Origin: Nostoc sp. FACHB-152
Lineage (GTDB): Bacteria; Cyanobacteriota; Cyanobacteriia; Cyanobacteriales; Nostocaceae
Direction: 5' to 3'
Assembly (NCBI RefSeq): GCF_014697475.1
Contig: NZ_JACJRV010000009.1
Location: 62,001-126,000 of the forward strand
Length of the DNA: 64,000 nt
Below are positions 1 to 11,455 of the stretch, piece by piece; position 1 is the stretch's first letter; each line of letters begins with the position of its first letter. The notes beneath the pieces are model-generated. The model searched no databases. It saw only the letters and a list, made by a program, of their open reading frames with translations, and had not been told where the DNA came from. Both the position numbers and the translations under genes were made by a program.

Positions 1-1
1 A

Positions 2-1417
2 GAGTTTTTAAATTTCCGTGAAGCAACCTTAAACCGTCGCTATAGTTACGAGTTAGGTAAAGCCGAAAGTCGTTTGCACATAGTAGACGGTTTACTCACA
101 GCTTTATCTCATGTGGATGAGGTAATTAGCATTTTGCGGCAAGCTGCTGATGGTAGCACAGCAAAAATTAATTTGAGCAACCAACTAGATTTGAGTGAGG
201 CACAAGCAGATGCAATTTTAGCAATGCCTTTGCGCCGCTTAACTAGTTTAGAACAACAGAACTTGCAGCAGGAATTTGAACAACTAACTGAACAGATTGC
301 CCTCTTGCAAAAGTTACTTGGCGATCGCCGCGAATTATTAAAGTCACTGAAAAAAGATTTGCGATCGCTCAAGCGTAAGTACAGCGATCCTCGGCGCACT
401 CAGCTAATAACGCATATTCCTGAAGAATTGCCGAAAAACAAAGCAGCAGAAGGTAAAAGAAGCCGCAGCCCAGAAGAAGATGAGGAACTCAAATCAGAAC
501 AGCCAGCAGAAGAAGCAATTCTAGAGTTTACCCAACGGGGTTATGTACGTCGTCTGTCCACCTCTGGGAAAAAATCAAAAGTAGAAAACGGTCTTCCCGA
601 TCATGATTTCCTGATCCAAACTGAATTAACCGACACTAACCAAGACTTGCTCATCTTGACTAGTGGTGGCAAAGTCTACCCTGTGCGAGTTGGGGATATT
701 CCTTTAACCACTGGGCGTTCTCCACGGGGAACACCATTAATTACCACACTCACAACTACTGCCCAAGGTACTCAAGAAGCTGTAGTCAGTCGCTTTTTAT
801 TACCAGAAGATTTCGACTCCAAGCAAATGATTCTGCTCACAAAACAAGGCAGAATTAAACGCTTATCTTTTGTAGAATTTACTAACCTGACTCGTCGCGG
901 CATTACAATTGTCAAACTCAAAGATGATGATGAATTGTTATTTACCCAATCTGCTAACACAGGAGAACATTTAATTTTAGCTAGTTCCGGTGGACGGTTA
1001 TTGCGGTTTGCCCTGAATGACGAACAACTACCCGTTATGGGTCGAACAGCGATGGGTTTACAAGCCTTTCGTCTGTTGAGAAGTCAGCAAATGGTTGGCT
1101 GTGCAACTGTAGGCAAAGATGATCAATTGCTATTAGTCACTCAACAAGGCTATGCCAAGCGCATGGCTGCAAGCCAGTTAAGAGCAGCGAACCGAGGAGA
1201 TTTAGGCACACAAGCACTGAAATTTGCTAGTAAAACTGACAACTTAGCTAGTATGGTGAAGACGATTACTCCTGAAGTGGCGTTGGTAACCAACAAAGAA
1301 CGTGTAGTTCGACTAGCTGTAGACACAGTACCTATCTTGGGTCGTGATGCTACAGGTGAGAGCATCATACAACTCAACCGGGATGAAAAAATTATCGCTG
1401 TTGTTGAAGTACGTTAG
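2..1417 (+). CDS. DNA gyrase/topoisomerase IV subunit A, C-terminal part (5' end outside window)
   Basis: The frame is open from base 2 with no start in view, so the gene is cut by the window edge; a TTG at 74 is internal. The first residues (EFLNFREATLNRR...YELGKAESR) match the end of the GyrA/ParC breakage-reunion domain. A coiled-coil region with LRRLTSLEQQ follows, then a six-bladed beta-pinwheel DNA-wrapping domain with repeated GGKVYPVRV / GRIKRLSFVEF / GGRLLRF / GYAKRMAASQL blade signatures. The protein pairs with a GyrB/ParE subunit to pass duplexes through a double-strand break. In blade 1 the GyrA box is not canonical (TTGRSPRGTPL instead of QRRGGKG), so a ParC-like or second GyrA paralogue is possible. 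gyrB lies 4 kb downstream on the other strand. Confidence 0.93.
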   Translation, partial: EFLNFREATLNRRYSYELGKAESRLHIVDGLLTALSHVDEVISILRQAADGSTAKINLSNQLDLSEAQADAILAMPLRRLTSLEQQNLQQEFEQLTEQIALLQKLLGDRRELLKSLKKDLRSLKRKYSDPRRTQLITHIPEELPKNKAAEGKRSRSPEEDEELKSEQPAEEAILEFTQRGYVRRLSTSGKKSKVENGLPDHDFLIQTELTDTNQDLLILTSGGKVYPVRVGDIPLTTGRSPRGTPLITTLTTTAQGTQEAVVSRFLLPEDFDSKQMILLTKQGRIKRLSFVEFTNLTRRGITIVKLKDDDELLFTQSANTGEHLILASSGGRLLRFALNDEQLPVMGRTAMGLQAFRLLRSQQMVGCATVGKDDQLLLVTQQGYAKRMAASQLRAANRGDLGTQALKFASKTDNLASMVKTITPEVALVTNKERVVRLAVDTVPILGRDATGESIIQLNRDEKIIAVVEVR

Positions 1418-1422
1418 TGTAG

Positions 1423-2109
1423 ATGCTCCGAAAAATCTTAAATTTTTGGTTGCGATACATACATCCACGGATAGCCCCCTTGATTGCCACAATTGGTATT
1501 TTTGGGCTGGCTAGTTGTCTATTAATTCTGTTTGTTTTAGCAGAGCTTTTTGAAGAAGTTTTAGAGCGAGAAGCTTTTGAATTTGATACCCATTTCTTGT
1601 TGTGGTTGCATCAGTTCGCTAACCCCAGCTTAGACAATGTGATGCTGGCTATAACAAACCTGGGCAATCCTAATGTGGTGGTGATTGTTGTAGTTGTGAG
1701 TTTATCTCTACTCCAGTGGCAACGTTTATTTCAGGAAGCCAGAGTATTGGCCATTGCTTGTTTGGGAGCTTTCATTCTCAATACCGGACTGAAGTTACTT
1801 TTTACTAAACCTCGTCCTCAACTTTGGCCTCAATTAATTACTGAAAAATCTTTTAGTTTTCCTAGTGGTCATGCGCTAGGTTCTTTAGTGCTGTATGGAA
1901 TGCTGGCTTATTTGTTAGCAACGCACTATCCCAGATTTTCTCAATTGATTTACAGTGTGGCAGTTATTGCGATCGCTGCTATTGGTTTCAGTCGTCTCTA
2001 TTTAGGCGTGCATTGGCCTACAGATATCATTGCAGGTTACGGAGTCGGCTTTCTCTGGCTAACAATTTGTATCACAATGCTCAAACTGCAAAAACTTAGA
2101 CAAAATTAG
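1423..2109 (+). CDS. PAP2-superfamily membrane phosphatase
   Basis: Encodes a 228-aa integral membrane phosphatase that probably removes phosphate from a lipid phosphate such as phosphatidate or undecaprenyl diphosphate. All three catalytic motifs are visible: KLLFTKPRP (KxxxxxxRP), SFPSGH (PSGH) and SRLYLGVHWPTD (SRxxxxxHxxxD). Five or six hydrophobic segments surround them, and the N-terminal loop WLHQFANP is typical of the family. The ATG lies 5 nt after the topoisomerase stop codon, so the two are probably cotranscribed, although no strong Shine-Dalgarno is seen. The exact substrate cannot be read from the sequence. Confidence 0.88.
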   Translation: MLRKILNFWLRYIHPRIAPLIATIGIFGLASCLLILFVLAELFEEVLEREAFEFDTHFLLWLHQFANPSLDNVMLAITNLGNPNVVVIVVVVSLSLLQWQRLFQEARVLAIACLGAFILNTGLKLLFTKPRPQLWPQLITEKSFSFPSGHALGSLVLYGMLAYLLATHYPRFSQLIYSVAVIAIAAIGFSRLYLGVHWPTDIIAGYGVGFLWLTICITMLKLQKLRQN

Positions 2110-2161
2110 TATTAATTTTTTTATTGATTTCTAACTTTAGTAGTAAAAAGCTGAATTAACG

Positions 2162-2200
2162 TTACATTTTTTAAAGATAGTTGTTATATTAATTTACATA
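2162..2200 (+). promoter_or_regulatory. hli promoter with HLR1-like RpaB site over the -10 box
   Basis: TATATT at 2185-2190 is a -10 box, 17 nt after a weak -35 box TTACAT (2162-2167). Over it lies GTTATATT-AA-TTTACATA (2183-2200). This matches the high-light regulatory element HLR1 (KTTACAWW-N2-KTTACAWW, the RpaB site) at 15 of 16 defined positions. A further half site GTTACATT sits at 2161-2168. An RpaB site over the -10 region would fit repression in low light (inference). Confidence 0.6.
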
Positions 2201-2240
2201 AGGCAATAAACCTTAGTAAATCCTGATTAGAGTGCAAACC

Positions 2241-2426
2241 ATGACTAACACAACCACCACAAACATCACTGCCCCTGTAATTGAAGACCGCAACGCTTGG
2301 CGTTGGGGCTTTACTCCTCAAGCAGAAATTTGGAACGGTCGCTTGGCAATGATTGGATTTTTAGCGGCTGCATTGATTGAGATTTTCTCTGGTCAAGGTT
2401 TCCTCCACTTTTGGGGCATTCTGTAG
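2241..2426 (+). CDS. hli: High-light-inducible protein (Hli/Scp, single-helix LHC-like)
   Basis: A 61-aa thylakoid protein with one transmembrane helix carrying the chlorophyll-binding LHC motif: [19 protein letters not shown] (ExxNGRxAMxGF) at residues 31-49, preceded by [13 protein letters not shown]. Hli proteins bind chlorophyll and carotenoids, associate with photosystem assembly intermediates and dissipate excess light. The start chosen is ATG 2241 (MTNTTTTN); a GTG three codons upstream (2232) is in frame but less likely. The gene is monocistronic, with its own promoter and HLR1-like site upstream and a repeat element plus terminator downstream. Confidence 0.93.
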   Translation: MTNTTTTNITAPVIEDRNAWRWGFTPQAEIWNGRLAMIGFLAAALIEIFSGQGFLHFWGIL

Positions 2427-2429
2427 TTT

Positions 2430-2534
2430 TATAGCAGGGAACAGGTGATAGGTGACAAGAGACAGAGTTAAAAATCTTCTATAGTCTCAGTTTTCTTATT
2501 TACCAACGTCTTAATTACCTTGACTATTGCTATA
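2430..2534. mobile_element. 105-bp MITE-like interspersed element, copy 1
   Basis: The element begins TATAGCAGGGAACAGGTGAT and ends CTATTGCTATA, so its ends are the inverted repeat TATAGCA/TGCTATA. It aligns without gaps and at equal length (105 bp) with 51474-51578, with clear similarity along most of its length. It carries no coding capacity. It starts 4 bp after the hli stop codon. Confidence 0.6.
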
Positions 2535-2565
2535 CAAAAAACAAAATTGTTGAAATATAAAAAAT

Positions 2566-2602
2566 AAAAACCTGGTAGCAGTATTTAACTACCAGGTTTT
2601 TT
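2566..2602. terminator. Bidirectional rho-independent terminator between hli and sigA
   Basis: A perfect inverted repeat AAAAACCTGGTAG / CTACCAGGTTTTT with a 10-nt loop, A-rich on the left and T-rich on the right. It can therefore stop transcription from hli (+) and from sigA (-), which converge here. Confidence 0.85.
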
Positions 2603-2654
2603 ATTTTCTTAGTCAATTGTCAAAAGTAGAAAGCAATTAAGTGTTTCACTATTG

Positions 2655-2679
2655 ACTGTTGACCATTGACCATTGACTA
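2655..2679. repeat. Tandem heptamer (STRR-type) array joined to the sigA stop codon
   Basis: Read along the sigA strand, the array starts with the stop codon itself: TAGTCAATGGTCAATGG, then TCAACAGTCAATAG. It is a tandem heptamer of the GTCAATG type. The same TAGTCAATGGTCA string forms the stop of the rhodanese gene at 28767. Confidence 0.7.
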
Positions 2680-3852
2680 CCGAATGTACTCTTTAAGGAC
2701 GCTGTTACGGTTGGGGTGACGTAATTTGCGGAGGGCTTTGGCTTCAATTTGGCGGATACGTTCGCGGGTAACGTTGAAGATTTGGCCGATTTCCTCAAGG
2801 GTTTTCATCCGGCCATCATCCAAGCCGTAACGGAGTCTGAGAACATCACGTTCACGGGGGCTGAGGCTATCAAGAACTTTTTCTAAATCTTCGCGGAGCA
2901 AATTTTTAGAAACTTGATCTTCTGGGGTTTCGCCATCAGACTCAATAAAATCGCCCAATCGAGAATCTTCTTCTTTACCGATGGGCGTTTCTAAAGAGAT
3001 GGGTAGCTGGGCGGATTTAGCAATAAACCGGAGTTTCTCGATGGTCATTTCCATACGAGTAGCGATTTCTTCCTCAGTGGGTTTGCGTCCCATTTCTTGA
3101 GAAAGTAGCTTGGTAGTTTTCTTAATCCGGGAGATAGTTTCGTAAAGGTGAACTGGTAGGCGGATAGTACGCGATTGATCGGCGATCGCACGTGTAATCG
3201 CCTGACGAATCCACCATGTAGCGTAGGTGGAGAATTTATAACCTTTTTCGTGGTCAAATTTCTCAGCCGCACGAATCAAACCAAGACTACCTTCTTGAAT
3301 TAAGTCTTGGAATGACAAGCCACGATTCATGTATTTCTTGGCAATCGAAACCACAAGCCGCAGGTTCGATTGCACCATTTTATCTTTAGCCCGGCGACCA
3401 ACGTGCAGACGATAACGGAATGCGGGCAAAGGTATTTGTACTGCTTCTGCCCATTCGCTATCACGAGGATCACGATCTAACTGTTCTGAAAGTTTTTCCC
3501 GGATTCTTTCTAATTCTAGTAAATCTGCGATTTTCCGCGCTAATTCAATTTCTTCGTCTGCTCGCAACAAGCGAATCCGACCGATTTCTTGCAAGTAAAG
3601 GCGGATCGAATCTTCTGTGTAGTGCTTTTTCTTGCTTTGTGTGCGACGACGCGATTTAGCGGCTTTTCCAGACTTTGCGTCGTCCTCATCAGACTGAGGC
3701 TCTAAAAATTCATCTTCCATGCCCTCATCAACGAGGAGCAAGTCATCCTCTTCTTCAATCAAGAGGTCTTCTAACTCCTCAAAATCAGGCTGATTTATTA
3801 TTTCTAGGTCAGGCTGAAAATTGCTTTCGAGTACGTTGTTAGCCTGGTTCAT
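2677..3852 (-). CDS. sigA: Group 1 (principal) RNA polymerase sigma factor SigA/RpoD
   Basis: A 391-aa housekeeping sigma factor directing RNA polymerase to -10/-35 promoters. An acidic N-terminus (residues 1-60) and a basic [13 protein letters not shown] stretch precede region 1.2 ([15 protein letters not shown]). Region 2 holds the core-binding and -10 recognition sequences ([30 protein letters not shown]). Region 3 follows, then region 4 with the -35-binding helix ([20 protein letters not shown]). Its length and its full regions 2-4 fit group 1 rather than group 2. The ATG has an upstream ATGAGGAA ribosome-binding site. The gene has an unusually long (about 1.7 kb) upstream spacer, room for several promoters. 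Confidence 0.95.
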   Translation of the reverse strand: MNQANNVLESNFQPDLEIINQPDFEELEDLLIEEEDDLLLVDEGMEDEFLEPQSDEDDAKSGKAAKSRRRTQSKKKHYTEDSIRLYLQEIGRIRLLRADEEIELARKIADLLELERIREKLSEQLDRDPRDSEWAEAVQIPLPAFRYRLHVGRRAKDKMVQSNLRLVVSIAKKYMNRGLSFQDLIQEGSLGLIRAAEKFDHEKGYKFSTYATWWIRQAITRAIADQSRTIRLPVHLYETISRIKKTTKLLSQEMGRKPTEEEIATRMEMTIEKLRFIAKSAQLPISLETPIGKEEDSRLGDFIESDGETPEDQVSKNLLREDLEKVLDSLSPRERDVLRLRYGLDDGRMKTLEEIGQIFNVTRERIRQIEAKALRKLRHPNRNSVLKEYIR

Positions 3853-5490
3853 GCCGCGTTCCTCATGCTCCTTGCAGAATCAATTACTTCAATTACTCAA
3901 GATGTATTTAGCACTCTTTTTATGAGGGCTAGTTAACAACCGAAAATCGGGTTTTAGGCTGTTTTCCCTGAAATTTTTTCGGCAGTTTCACTCCAGTTTG
4001 CAGGAGTTTATTATTGAAGTGTGAAAAGTCGCACTAAATGCTAACTTACTCACTTTTGTAACAGTCACGTGTTGCTGTCGCACACCACTTTTAACTGATT
4101 TGTTGAAAAAAGGGCTTGTCTTTGTCTTGATAAAAAATTAACCGTTGCATATAAACAGTGATGACTGTTGGCATATTTTCTTACAAAGACTGTTCCGATT
4201 GTAGCCTGTTTCACAGAAATTGCACTCTTTTTGTGTGTTAATCGTGAGGCCATTATGTAAGTTAAAGCCACTACTATCAAAAAGATATTAAAAATGGTAG
4301 GTTTCCCTATTAAATTTTTTTTAACCTTTTTCAACAGTGGCAATACTTTGACATTTAAAGAGAATCGCTCCCATCTTTACACAATTTTAGGTATTAACTA
4401 CAACATTAATTACCTAGAAACAGCGTGTTTTATATTAACCGAAGTGAGAATCATTTAGGCTGATATTTTTACATTTCCTTCATAAATGACTCATTCCAAA
4501 CAGTTAGACGACAATTCCCGCATGGTAGATCTGAAACAACTGAACTTTGGTTTATGCCAGCCACCTTAACTGAGGAGTTGAGGGTACGGCACAATCTGCC
4601 AGATAGCGTTCAATTGGGTTTTCCTTGTTTGGTCTTATTCACACATTAGCGCACAGATGAGATTTCAACCCTATGAATCTTGACAAACTGTTCCTATTGT
4701 ATACAAAGATATTTTAAACAATTCATAAAGGATTTGGCAGTTGGAAATTTGAATATTTAGCTACTTAAGACAAAATTTCTGGAGGTAAAGATGAAATCAA
4801 AGATTTAGCTAGCACAAGAGTAAATATATGTCCATGTTTGTTATCAGGAATTGTCTGTCGCCAGGAACGAGTAATTTGAACATAGAGAAGTTTGTGTCTG
4901 GGTGAGGAATATGTTAGTTATTCATCTTACGTAAGCATATGTGAAATATAATACTTTTTTTTCAAAAAAAGTATTACTTACTGTAATTTTTACAATACTA
5001 TGATATTCAGGTAAGTTTGTGGAATAAGCAATCTTGGGCTTGGCACCTCCAACAGCAGAAATGCGCTTCTAGATTGTATAAAATTTATCCACACAACTTA
5101 TTAAAAGTTTTATATTCTCCGAGAATAAGAATGGAGTTCCGATGCATAAGCAAAACTCAATAAATCAGACTGCTTGACAATATTGTTATTTTGTGCAGGT
5201 GCTTGTGCGGAAAATGCTAATGATTTTAGTAATTAATACTTATGTATTTTATCAAACAAATTCTATAGAAGAAAATGTTCACAAACAATTTTTCTGTATT
5301 TTTACTGAAAACAAGGACTTTGTTCCCTGCACAATTTAGCTATTTTGTAAACTAATGTAAAGTATTTGCTTTACTAGGGTCTCAGGAATTTAAGTTAATG
5401 CAGCACTTAAGATTCACTGAAACTTAAACCCAGTAAGGATTTAAGCCTCCTTAAGATTTGATTTACAGAGCATATCTTAGAAAAACTGCC
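3853..5490. other. 1.6-kb A+T-rich non-coding spacer between sigA and gyrB
   Basis: No convincing gene is present. The longest frame (4065-4343, minus) starts at TTG with no ribosome-binding site. The stretch is the upstream region of sigA and the downstream region of gyrB. It holds a CIRCE-like inverted repeat at 3908-3932 and a perfect DnaA-box string TTATCCACA at 5085-5093. One-mismatch relatives of the box lie at 4635-4643 and, inverted, at 5018-5026. A small palindrome lies near 5118. Confidence 0.6.
3908..3932 (-). promoter_or_regulatory. CIRCE-like inverted repeat upstream of sigA (weak)
   Basis: TTAGCACTC is a perfect left half of the HrcA operator CIRCE (TTAGCACTC-N9-GAGTGCTAA). The right half here is GAGGGCTAG, 7 of 9 matching, and the spacer is 7 instead of 9. 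It lies 56 nt upstream of the sigA start. hrcA itself is in the window at 27318-28394. The spacing fault makes this a weak candidate. Confidence 0.25.
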
Positions 5491-5522
5491 AAAAAAAAGG
5501 TAATGAGCAACAGCCCATTACC
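5491..5522 (-). terminator. gyrB rho-independent terminator
   Basis: On the minus strand GGTAATG, a 10-nt loop and CATTACC are followed by eight T residues, 48 nt after the gyrB stop codon. Confidence 0.85.
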
Positions 5523-5570
5523 GCCCCATTACTGTTCATCAGGATACCAAATATTGATATTCGCTTGATA

Positions 5571-7866
<2,296 letters not shown>

Positions 7867-7893
7867 ATGACTAATGACTATTGACCAATGACG
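7867..7893. repeat. Heptamer array running into the miaA start codon
   Basis: Three diverged units (ATGACTA, ATGACTATTGACC, ATGACGA) place three ATGA strings in a row. Only the last, at 7888, opens the miaA frame; the earlier ones meet stop codons within six codons. There is no Shine-Dalgarno in the array. Confidence 0.6.
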
Positions 7894-8793
7894 AAATTAA
7901 TTGTAATTTGTGGCGCAACAGCAACAGGTAAGTCGGGATTGGCTTTAAGTTTAGCTACGCGCTTAGGTTCGGTAATTCTCAGTGCAGATTCGCGTCAGGT
8001 ATACCGTGAGTTTAATATTGGCACAGCTAAACCAACTTTAGCGGAACAAAAGTTAGTACCGCATTATTTAATAGATATCTGCAATCCCACAGACACAATG
8101 ACGGTAGCAGACTATCAAGAGCAAGCACAAGCTTTGATTGCGTCTGTTCCGGTTGAGCCGATTTTATTAGTGGGTGGAACTGGTTTATATATACGTTCAA
8201 TTGTGCAGGGGATGAAAATTCCCCCAGTTGCGCCTCATTACCAATTGCGATCGCAGTTAGAATCTCTCGGTCAACATCAACTGTATAGGATGTTGCAACA
8301 AGTTGATCCTACTGCTGGACAAAAGATTCACCCTAACGATCCTGTGCGAACATTAAGAGCATTAGAAGTATTTTACATAACTGGAATTCCTATCTCAGAA
8401 CAACAAGGCGAAAACCCACCAAATTATCCAATTTTGCAGATAGGCCTAGATTGTGATGTTGATAAATTAGATGCGCGCATTCACAAGCGTACTGAACAAA
8501 TGATAGCTGATGGCTTAGTCGTTGAGGTGGAATATCTTTGCCAAAAATATGGTGCTGATTTATCTTTGTTAAACACCTTGGGCTATCAAGAAATTAGGCA
8601 ATATTTAGCTGGTGAGATTTCCTTAAATGAAGCAAAAGAATTAACAGTTTTACATACCCGGCAATTTGCCAAGCGGCAACGTACATGGTTTCGAGCATAT
8701 CCGCAAATTGAGTGGTTTAATGCAGATGATCCTGATTTAGTAGAAAAAGTTTGGCAACGTATTGATGAGTTTATTAATTGCCCTGGTCATTAG
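7888..8793 (+). CDS. miaA: tRNA dimethylallyltransferase (MiaA)
   Basis: A 301-aa enzyme that transfers a dimethylallyl group from DMAPP to N6 of A37 in tRNAs reading UNN codons. The P-loop GATATGKSGLA lies at residues 8-18. SADSRQVYREFNIGTAKP (base-flipping and catalytic region), VGGTGLYIRSIVQG and the tRNA-binding ALEVFYITGIPIS follow. HTRQFAKRQRTWFR near the end is a family signature. The start ATG is fixed by the P-loop position but lies inside a heptamer repeat and has no ribosome-binding site. It is divergent from gyrB, a neighbourhood recalled from other Nostoc-type genomes. Confidence 0.95.
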   Translation: MTKLIVICGATATGKSGLALSLATRLGSVILSADSRQVYREFNIGTAKPTLAEQKLVPHYLIDICNPTDTMTVADYQEQAQALIASVPVEPILLVGGTGLYIRSIVQGMKIPPVAPHYQLRSQLESLGQHQLYRMLQQVDPTAGQKIHPNDPVRTLRALEVFYITGIPISEQQGENPPNYPILQIGLDCDVDKLDARIHKRTEQMIADGLVVEVEYLCQKYGADLSLLNTLGYQEIRQYLAGEISLNEAKELTVLHTRQFAKRQRTWFRAYPQIEWFNADDPDLVEKVWQRIDEFINCPGH

Positions 8794-8842
8794 ACCTCTG
8801 GCATAAATCTTTTTTGTCTCACGCAAAGGCGCAAAGGCAAGG

Positions 8843-8885
8843 CAGTGCGTTGGGCGGCTATGCCGACTTGAAGCAACTGCCGCGC
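8843..8885. repeat. Interspersed hairpin repeat, copy 1
   Basis: The element has palindromic ends GGCAGT/ACTGCC enclosing TTGGGCGGCTATGCCGACTT, which has an inner CGGC-tat-GCCG stem. A second copy lies at 22363-22406. There the end stem is GCCAGT/ACTGGC, so both arms have changed together. Between the outer GGCAGT and ACTGCC about 35 of 40 bases agree. Confidence 0.65.
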
Positions 8886-8932
8886 AGAGAAGAGCGCAAT
8901 AGTTTTATGTGCGTAAAAAATCCAAAATTTAA

Positions 8933-8954
8933 GGGGTGATTTTGTAATCACCCC
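8933..8954. terminator. Perfect hairpin between convergent miaA and ndhD
   Basis: GGGGTGATT - TTGT - AATCACCCC is a 9-bp perfect stem with a 4-nt loop. No T-tract follows on either strand, so it is only terminator-like. Confidence 0.45.
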
Positions 8955-9008
8955 CATATTCCCCTCATATTAGAATTTACTTTCAGCACCTTTGTTTAGA
9001 ATCTATTT

Positions 9009-10622
9009 TTACTTTGAAATATTAACTAAACTATCAACTGGCGCATTAGCCAAGGTTGGTGCAGTAAAGATTTGAGAGTATAGACTTGTTGGTTGTTGAC
9101 GAGCCACAACTGGTAGCACTTGACGAGCGTGAGTAGCTACTTCTACTGTTTTCACATCATAAGTCTGCGTTACTAGTTTGGGATAGAAGCCAATACCGAT
9201 GATGGGAAGTAGCAAACAAGCGGTGATAAACAACTCACGAGGTTTAACATCAGAGACTACAGCATCTAAATGTAAATCTTCACTTTGTTTGCCGTAGAAT
9301 ACTTGACGGAGCATAGACAGCAGGTAGATTGGTGTCAAAATTACGCCAACTGCTGACAGTAGCACAACTACAACCTTGAAACTGGAACTGTAAACATCAC
9401 TGGTAGCGATACCGAGGAAAACCATCAATTCGCCGACGAAGCCGCTCATTCCAGGTAACGCGAGAGAAGCCATTGCACCAGCAGTATACAGCGCGAAGGT
9501 TCTAGGCATTACCTTACCAATGCCACCCATTTTATCCATCATCAAGGTGTGGGTGCGTTCGTAAGTTACACCAGACAGGAAGAATAAGCTAGCAGCAATC
9601 AAACCGTGGGAAACCATTTGTAACATGGCTCCACTAATACCAATTTCTGTGTAAGAAGCTAAACCAATTAGTACAAACCCCATGTGGGCAATTGAAGAGT
9701 AAGCCAAGCGACGTTTGAGGTTGGTTTGAGCGAAAGCGCAACAAGCACCGTAGACAATATTGACTACACCTAAGATGGCTAAAACTGGAGCGAAGTAAAC
9801 ATGAGCGTTAGGCAACATTTCAATGTTGAAGCGAATTAGGGCATAACCACCCATCTTCAACAACACACCAGCCAAAATCATGGAACCAGGTGCAGATGCT
9901 TCACCGTGAGCATCGGGTAGCCAGGTGTGTAAGGGGAAGATTGGCAACTTCACACCGAAGGCAATTAAGAAACAAGCGTAAACTAATAATTCAAGAGCTT
10001 TAGGATATTGTTTCATTCCTAGAGAAGCGATGTCGAAGGTGACGGTATCACCAGAGAATGCCATCGCAAAACCAGCAACAAGAATAAATATGGAAGCAGC
10101 AGCAGTATAAAGAATAAATTTGGTAGCAGCATAGCGGCGTTTTGCACCGCCCCAGATGGAAATTAGCAGGTATACGGGAACTAGCTCGATTTCCCACATC
10201 AGGAAGAACATTAGCAAGTCTTGGGCAAGAAATACACCCAACTGGGCGCTGTACATCACCATCATCAACCCATAAAACAATCGCGGCTTGTTGGTAACTT
10301 TCCAAGCCGCGAATATTGCGAGGGTATTGATTAAGCCTGTTAACAAGATGAGTGGCATCGACAAGCCATCAACTGCTACAGACCAATTTAAACCTATTTG
10401 TGGAACCCAAGAGTATTTTTCGACGAATTGGTAAGTTGAGCTTTGAAAATCGTAGTTATGCCAGAAAGCATAAATCATTAAGGCAAAGTCCGCGATCGCT
10501 ACTCCTAAACCATACCACCGGACTGTTTTTCCTTCTTTGTCTGGAATTATGGGGATGGCTAAGGCAGCCACCAAGGGCAAGGCAATTATGGCAGTTAGCC
10601 AAGGAAATTCGACGACATTCAT
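9009..10622 (-). CDS. ndhD: NAD(P)H-quinone oxidoreductase (NDH-1) subunit 4, NdhD
   Basis: An antiporter-like membrane subunit of cyanobacterial NDH-1, which moves electrons from ferredoxin to plastoquinone and pumps protons in respiration and cyclic flow. About 14 hydrophobic helices are visible. Conserved charged residues within them include [16 protein letters not shown] (Glu in helix 5), [21 protein letters not shown] (Lys in helix 7), and later Lys/His residues ([29 protein letters not shown]). The start chosen is ATG 10622 ([13 protein letters not shown]), giving 537 aa as in NdhD1-type homologues. A TTG four codons upstream is the alternative. It stands alone, not next to ndhF. The sequence suggests NdhD1/D2 rather than the CO2-uptake forms D3/D4, but this is not certain. 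Confidence 0.92.
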   Translation of the reverse strand: MNVVEFPWLTAIIALPLVAALAIPIIPDKEGKTVRWYGLGVAIADFALMIYAFWHNYDFQSSTYQFVEKYSWVPQIGLNWSVAVDGLSMPLILLTGLINTLAIFAAWKVTNKPRLFYGLMMVMYSAQLGVFLAQDLLMFFLMWEIELVPVYLLISIWGGAKRRYAATKFILYTAAASIFILVAGFAMAFSGDTVTFDIASLGMKQYPKALELLVYACFLIAFGVKLPIFPLHTWLPDAHGEASAPGSMILAGVLLKMGGYALIRFNIEMLPNAHVYFAPVLAILGVVNIVYGACCAFAQTNLKRRLAYSSIAHMGFVLIGLASYTEIGISGAMLQMVSHGLIAASLFFLSGVTYERTHTLMMDKMGGIGKVMPRTFALYTAGAMASLALPGMSGFVGELMVFLGIATSDVYSSSFKVVVVLLSAVGVILTPIYLLSMLRQVFYGKQSEDLHLDAVVSDVKPRELFITACLLLPIIGIGFYPKLVTQTYDVKTVEVATHARQVLPVVARQQPTSLYSQIFTAPTLANAPVDSLVNISK

Positions 10623-10839
10623 CACTTCTGACAATCGTTTTTTGTTTTTGCTTTTAATTACATTATATTAAGGAATTCGTATATTTGTAAACGTTATTTA
10701 TCTCTAGAAAATGAAATTTTGGATAATGATGAGGATATATACTCATCAATTCTGCAATTTAGAAGATAAACAAGAATAAATACTCATCCTTTTTAAAAGC
10801 AAATCCATTCTAGATATAAACTTTTGTAAAGTCAATAAA
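10623..10839. other. ndhD upstream spacer
   Basis: A+T-rich, with no gene. It should hold the ndhD promoter, but no specific element was recognised. Confidence 0.3.
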
Positions 10840-10861
10840 AACGGTGGCTTATACCACCGTT
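10840..10861 (-). terminator. Terminator of the thrB-coiled-coil operon
   Basis: On the minus strand AACGGTGG - TATAAG - CCACCGTT is followed by TTTATTG. It lies 63 nt after the stop codon of the 10924 gene. Confidence 0.8.
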
Positions 10862-10923
10862 ACATTTCTTAACTTAAAGTATGTCACAAGAGCGATCTTA
10901 CCCTAAAGATTTTGGGTCAACGC

Positions 10924-11430
10924 TTAAACTATGCGGTTGACAATTGTCCAAACTTCCCCATCAGAACGGACATAGGGAACTGAGATAGTCTTGAACCCGG
11001 TAATAAAGGGTTTGTAATAAACCTGCCAATATAAAGGACTGAGATAATCAGCAGTGGCTTTTAATTGGCGGATTTCGCTGGCTAATTCCGCCGCCAGTTC
11101 GTTAACACGTTCGGCGTGAACCTGCGCCACCTTTTTTGCTTCTTCTAGCTGCTGCTGTAGGGTAAGTTGTTTAGACTCAACTTGCCAACGAACTAATTGG
11201 GCTTGTTTCTGCTTTAACTGCATTGACAAAGCGGCGATCGCATCATCTATACCTTTAAGTTCCACTGACAGTTGAGCATTTTCTCTAGCTTTGCGGCGGT
11301 AAGCCTCAACAATCGCTGAAGGTGTATTATCGCCAGATATCTCATTATTAATAGTCAGAGCAGCGCGTTCTTGCTGAAGAACTTGAATGTGAGACTTGAG
11401 TGCTGCTATCTCGGACTGAATCTGATCCAT
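10924..11430 (-). CDS. Hypothetical coiled-coil protein downstream of thrB
   Basis: A 168-aa protein of unknown function. Residues 1-125 are almost entirely heptad-like (MDQIQSEIAALKSHIQVLQQ, LSMQLKQKQAQLVRWQV, QLEEAKKVAQVHAERVNEL), predicting a long coiled coil. The C-terminal 40 residues (YLSPLYWQVYYKPFITGF...DGEVWTIVNRIV) look globular. There is no signal peptide or membrane segment. It begins 25 nt after thrB on the same strand and is followed by a clear terminator, so it is probably the second gene of a thrB operon. No known domain was recognised. Confidence 0.75.
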   Translation of the reverse strand: MDQIQSEIAALKSHIQVLQQERAALTINNEISGDNTPSAIVEAYRRKARENAQLSVELKGIDDAIAALSMQLKQKQAQLVRWQVESKQLTLQQQLEEAKKVAQVHAERVNELAAELASEIRQLKATADYLSPLYWQVYYKPFITGFKTISVPYVRSDGEVWTIVNRIV

Positions 11431-11455
11431 AGTTAAAATGCTGAGTAAAAGAGTT

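Noticed and set aside
4065-4343. 92-codon frame upstream of sigA on the minus strand with a hydrophobic stretch
   Set aside because: It starts at TTG with no ribosome-binding site, and its composition is that of the A+T-rich spacer.
7867-7893. Tandem heptamers considered as a CRISPR array
   Set aside because: Units are 7 bp with no unique spacers. No window repeat shows regular repeat-spacer structure, and no cas gene is present.
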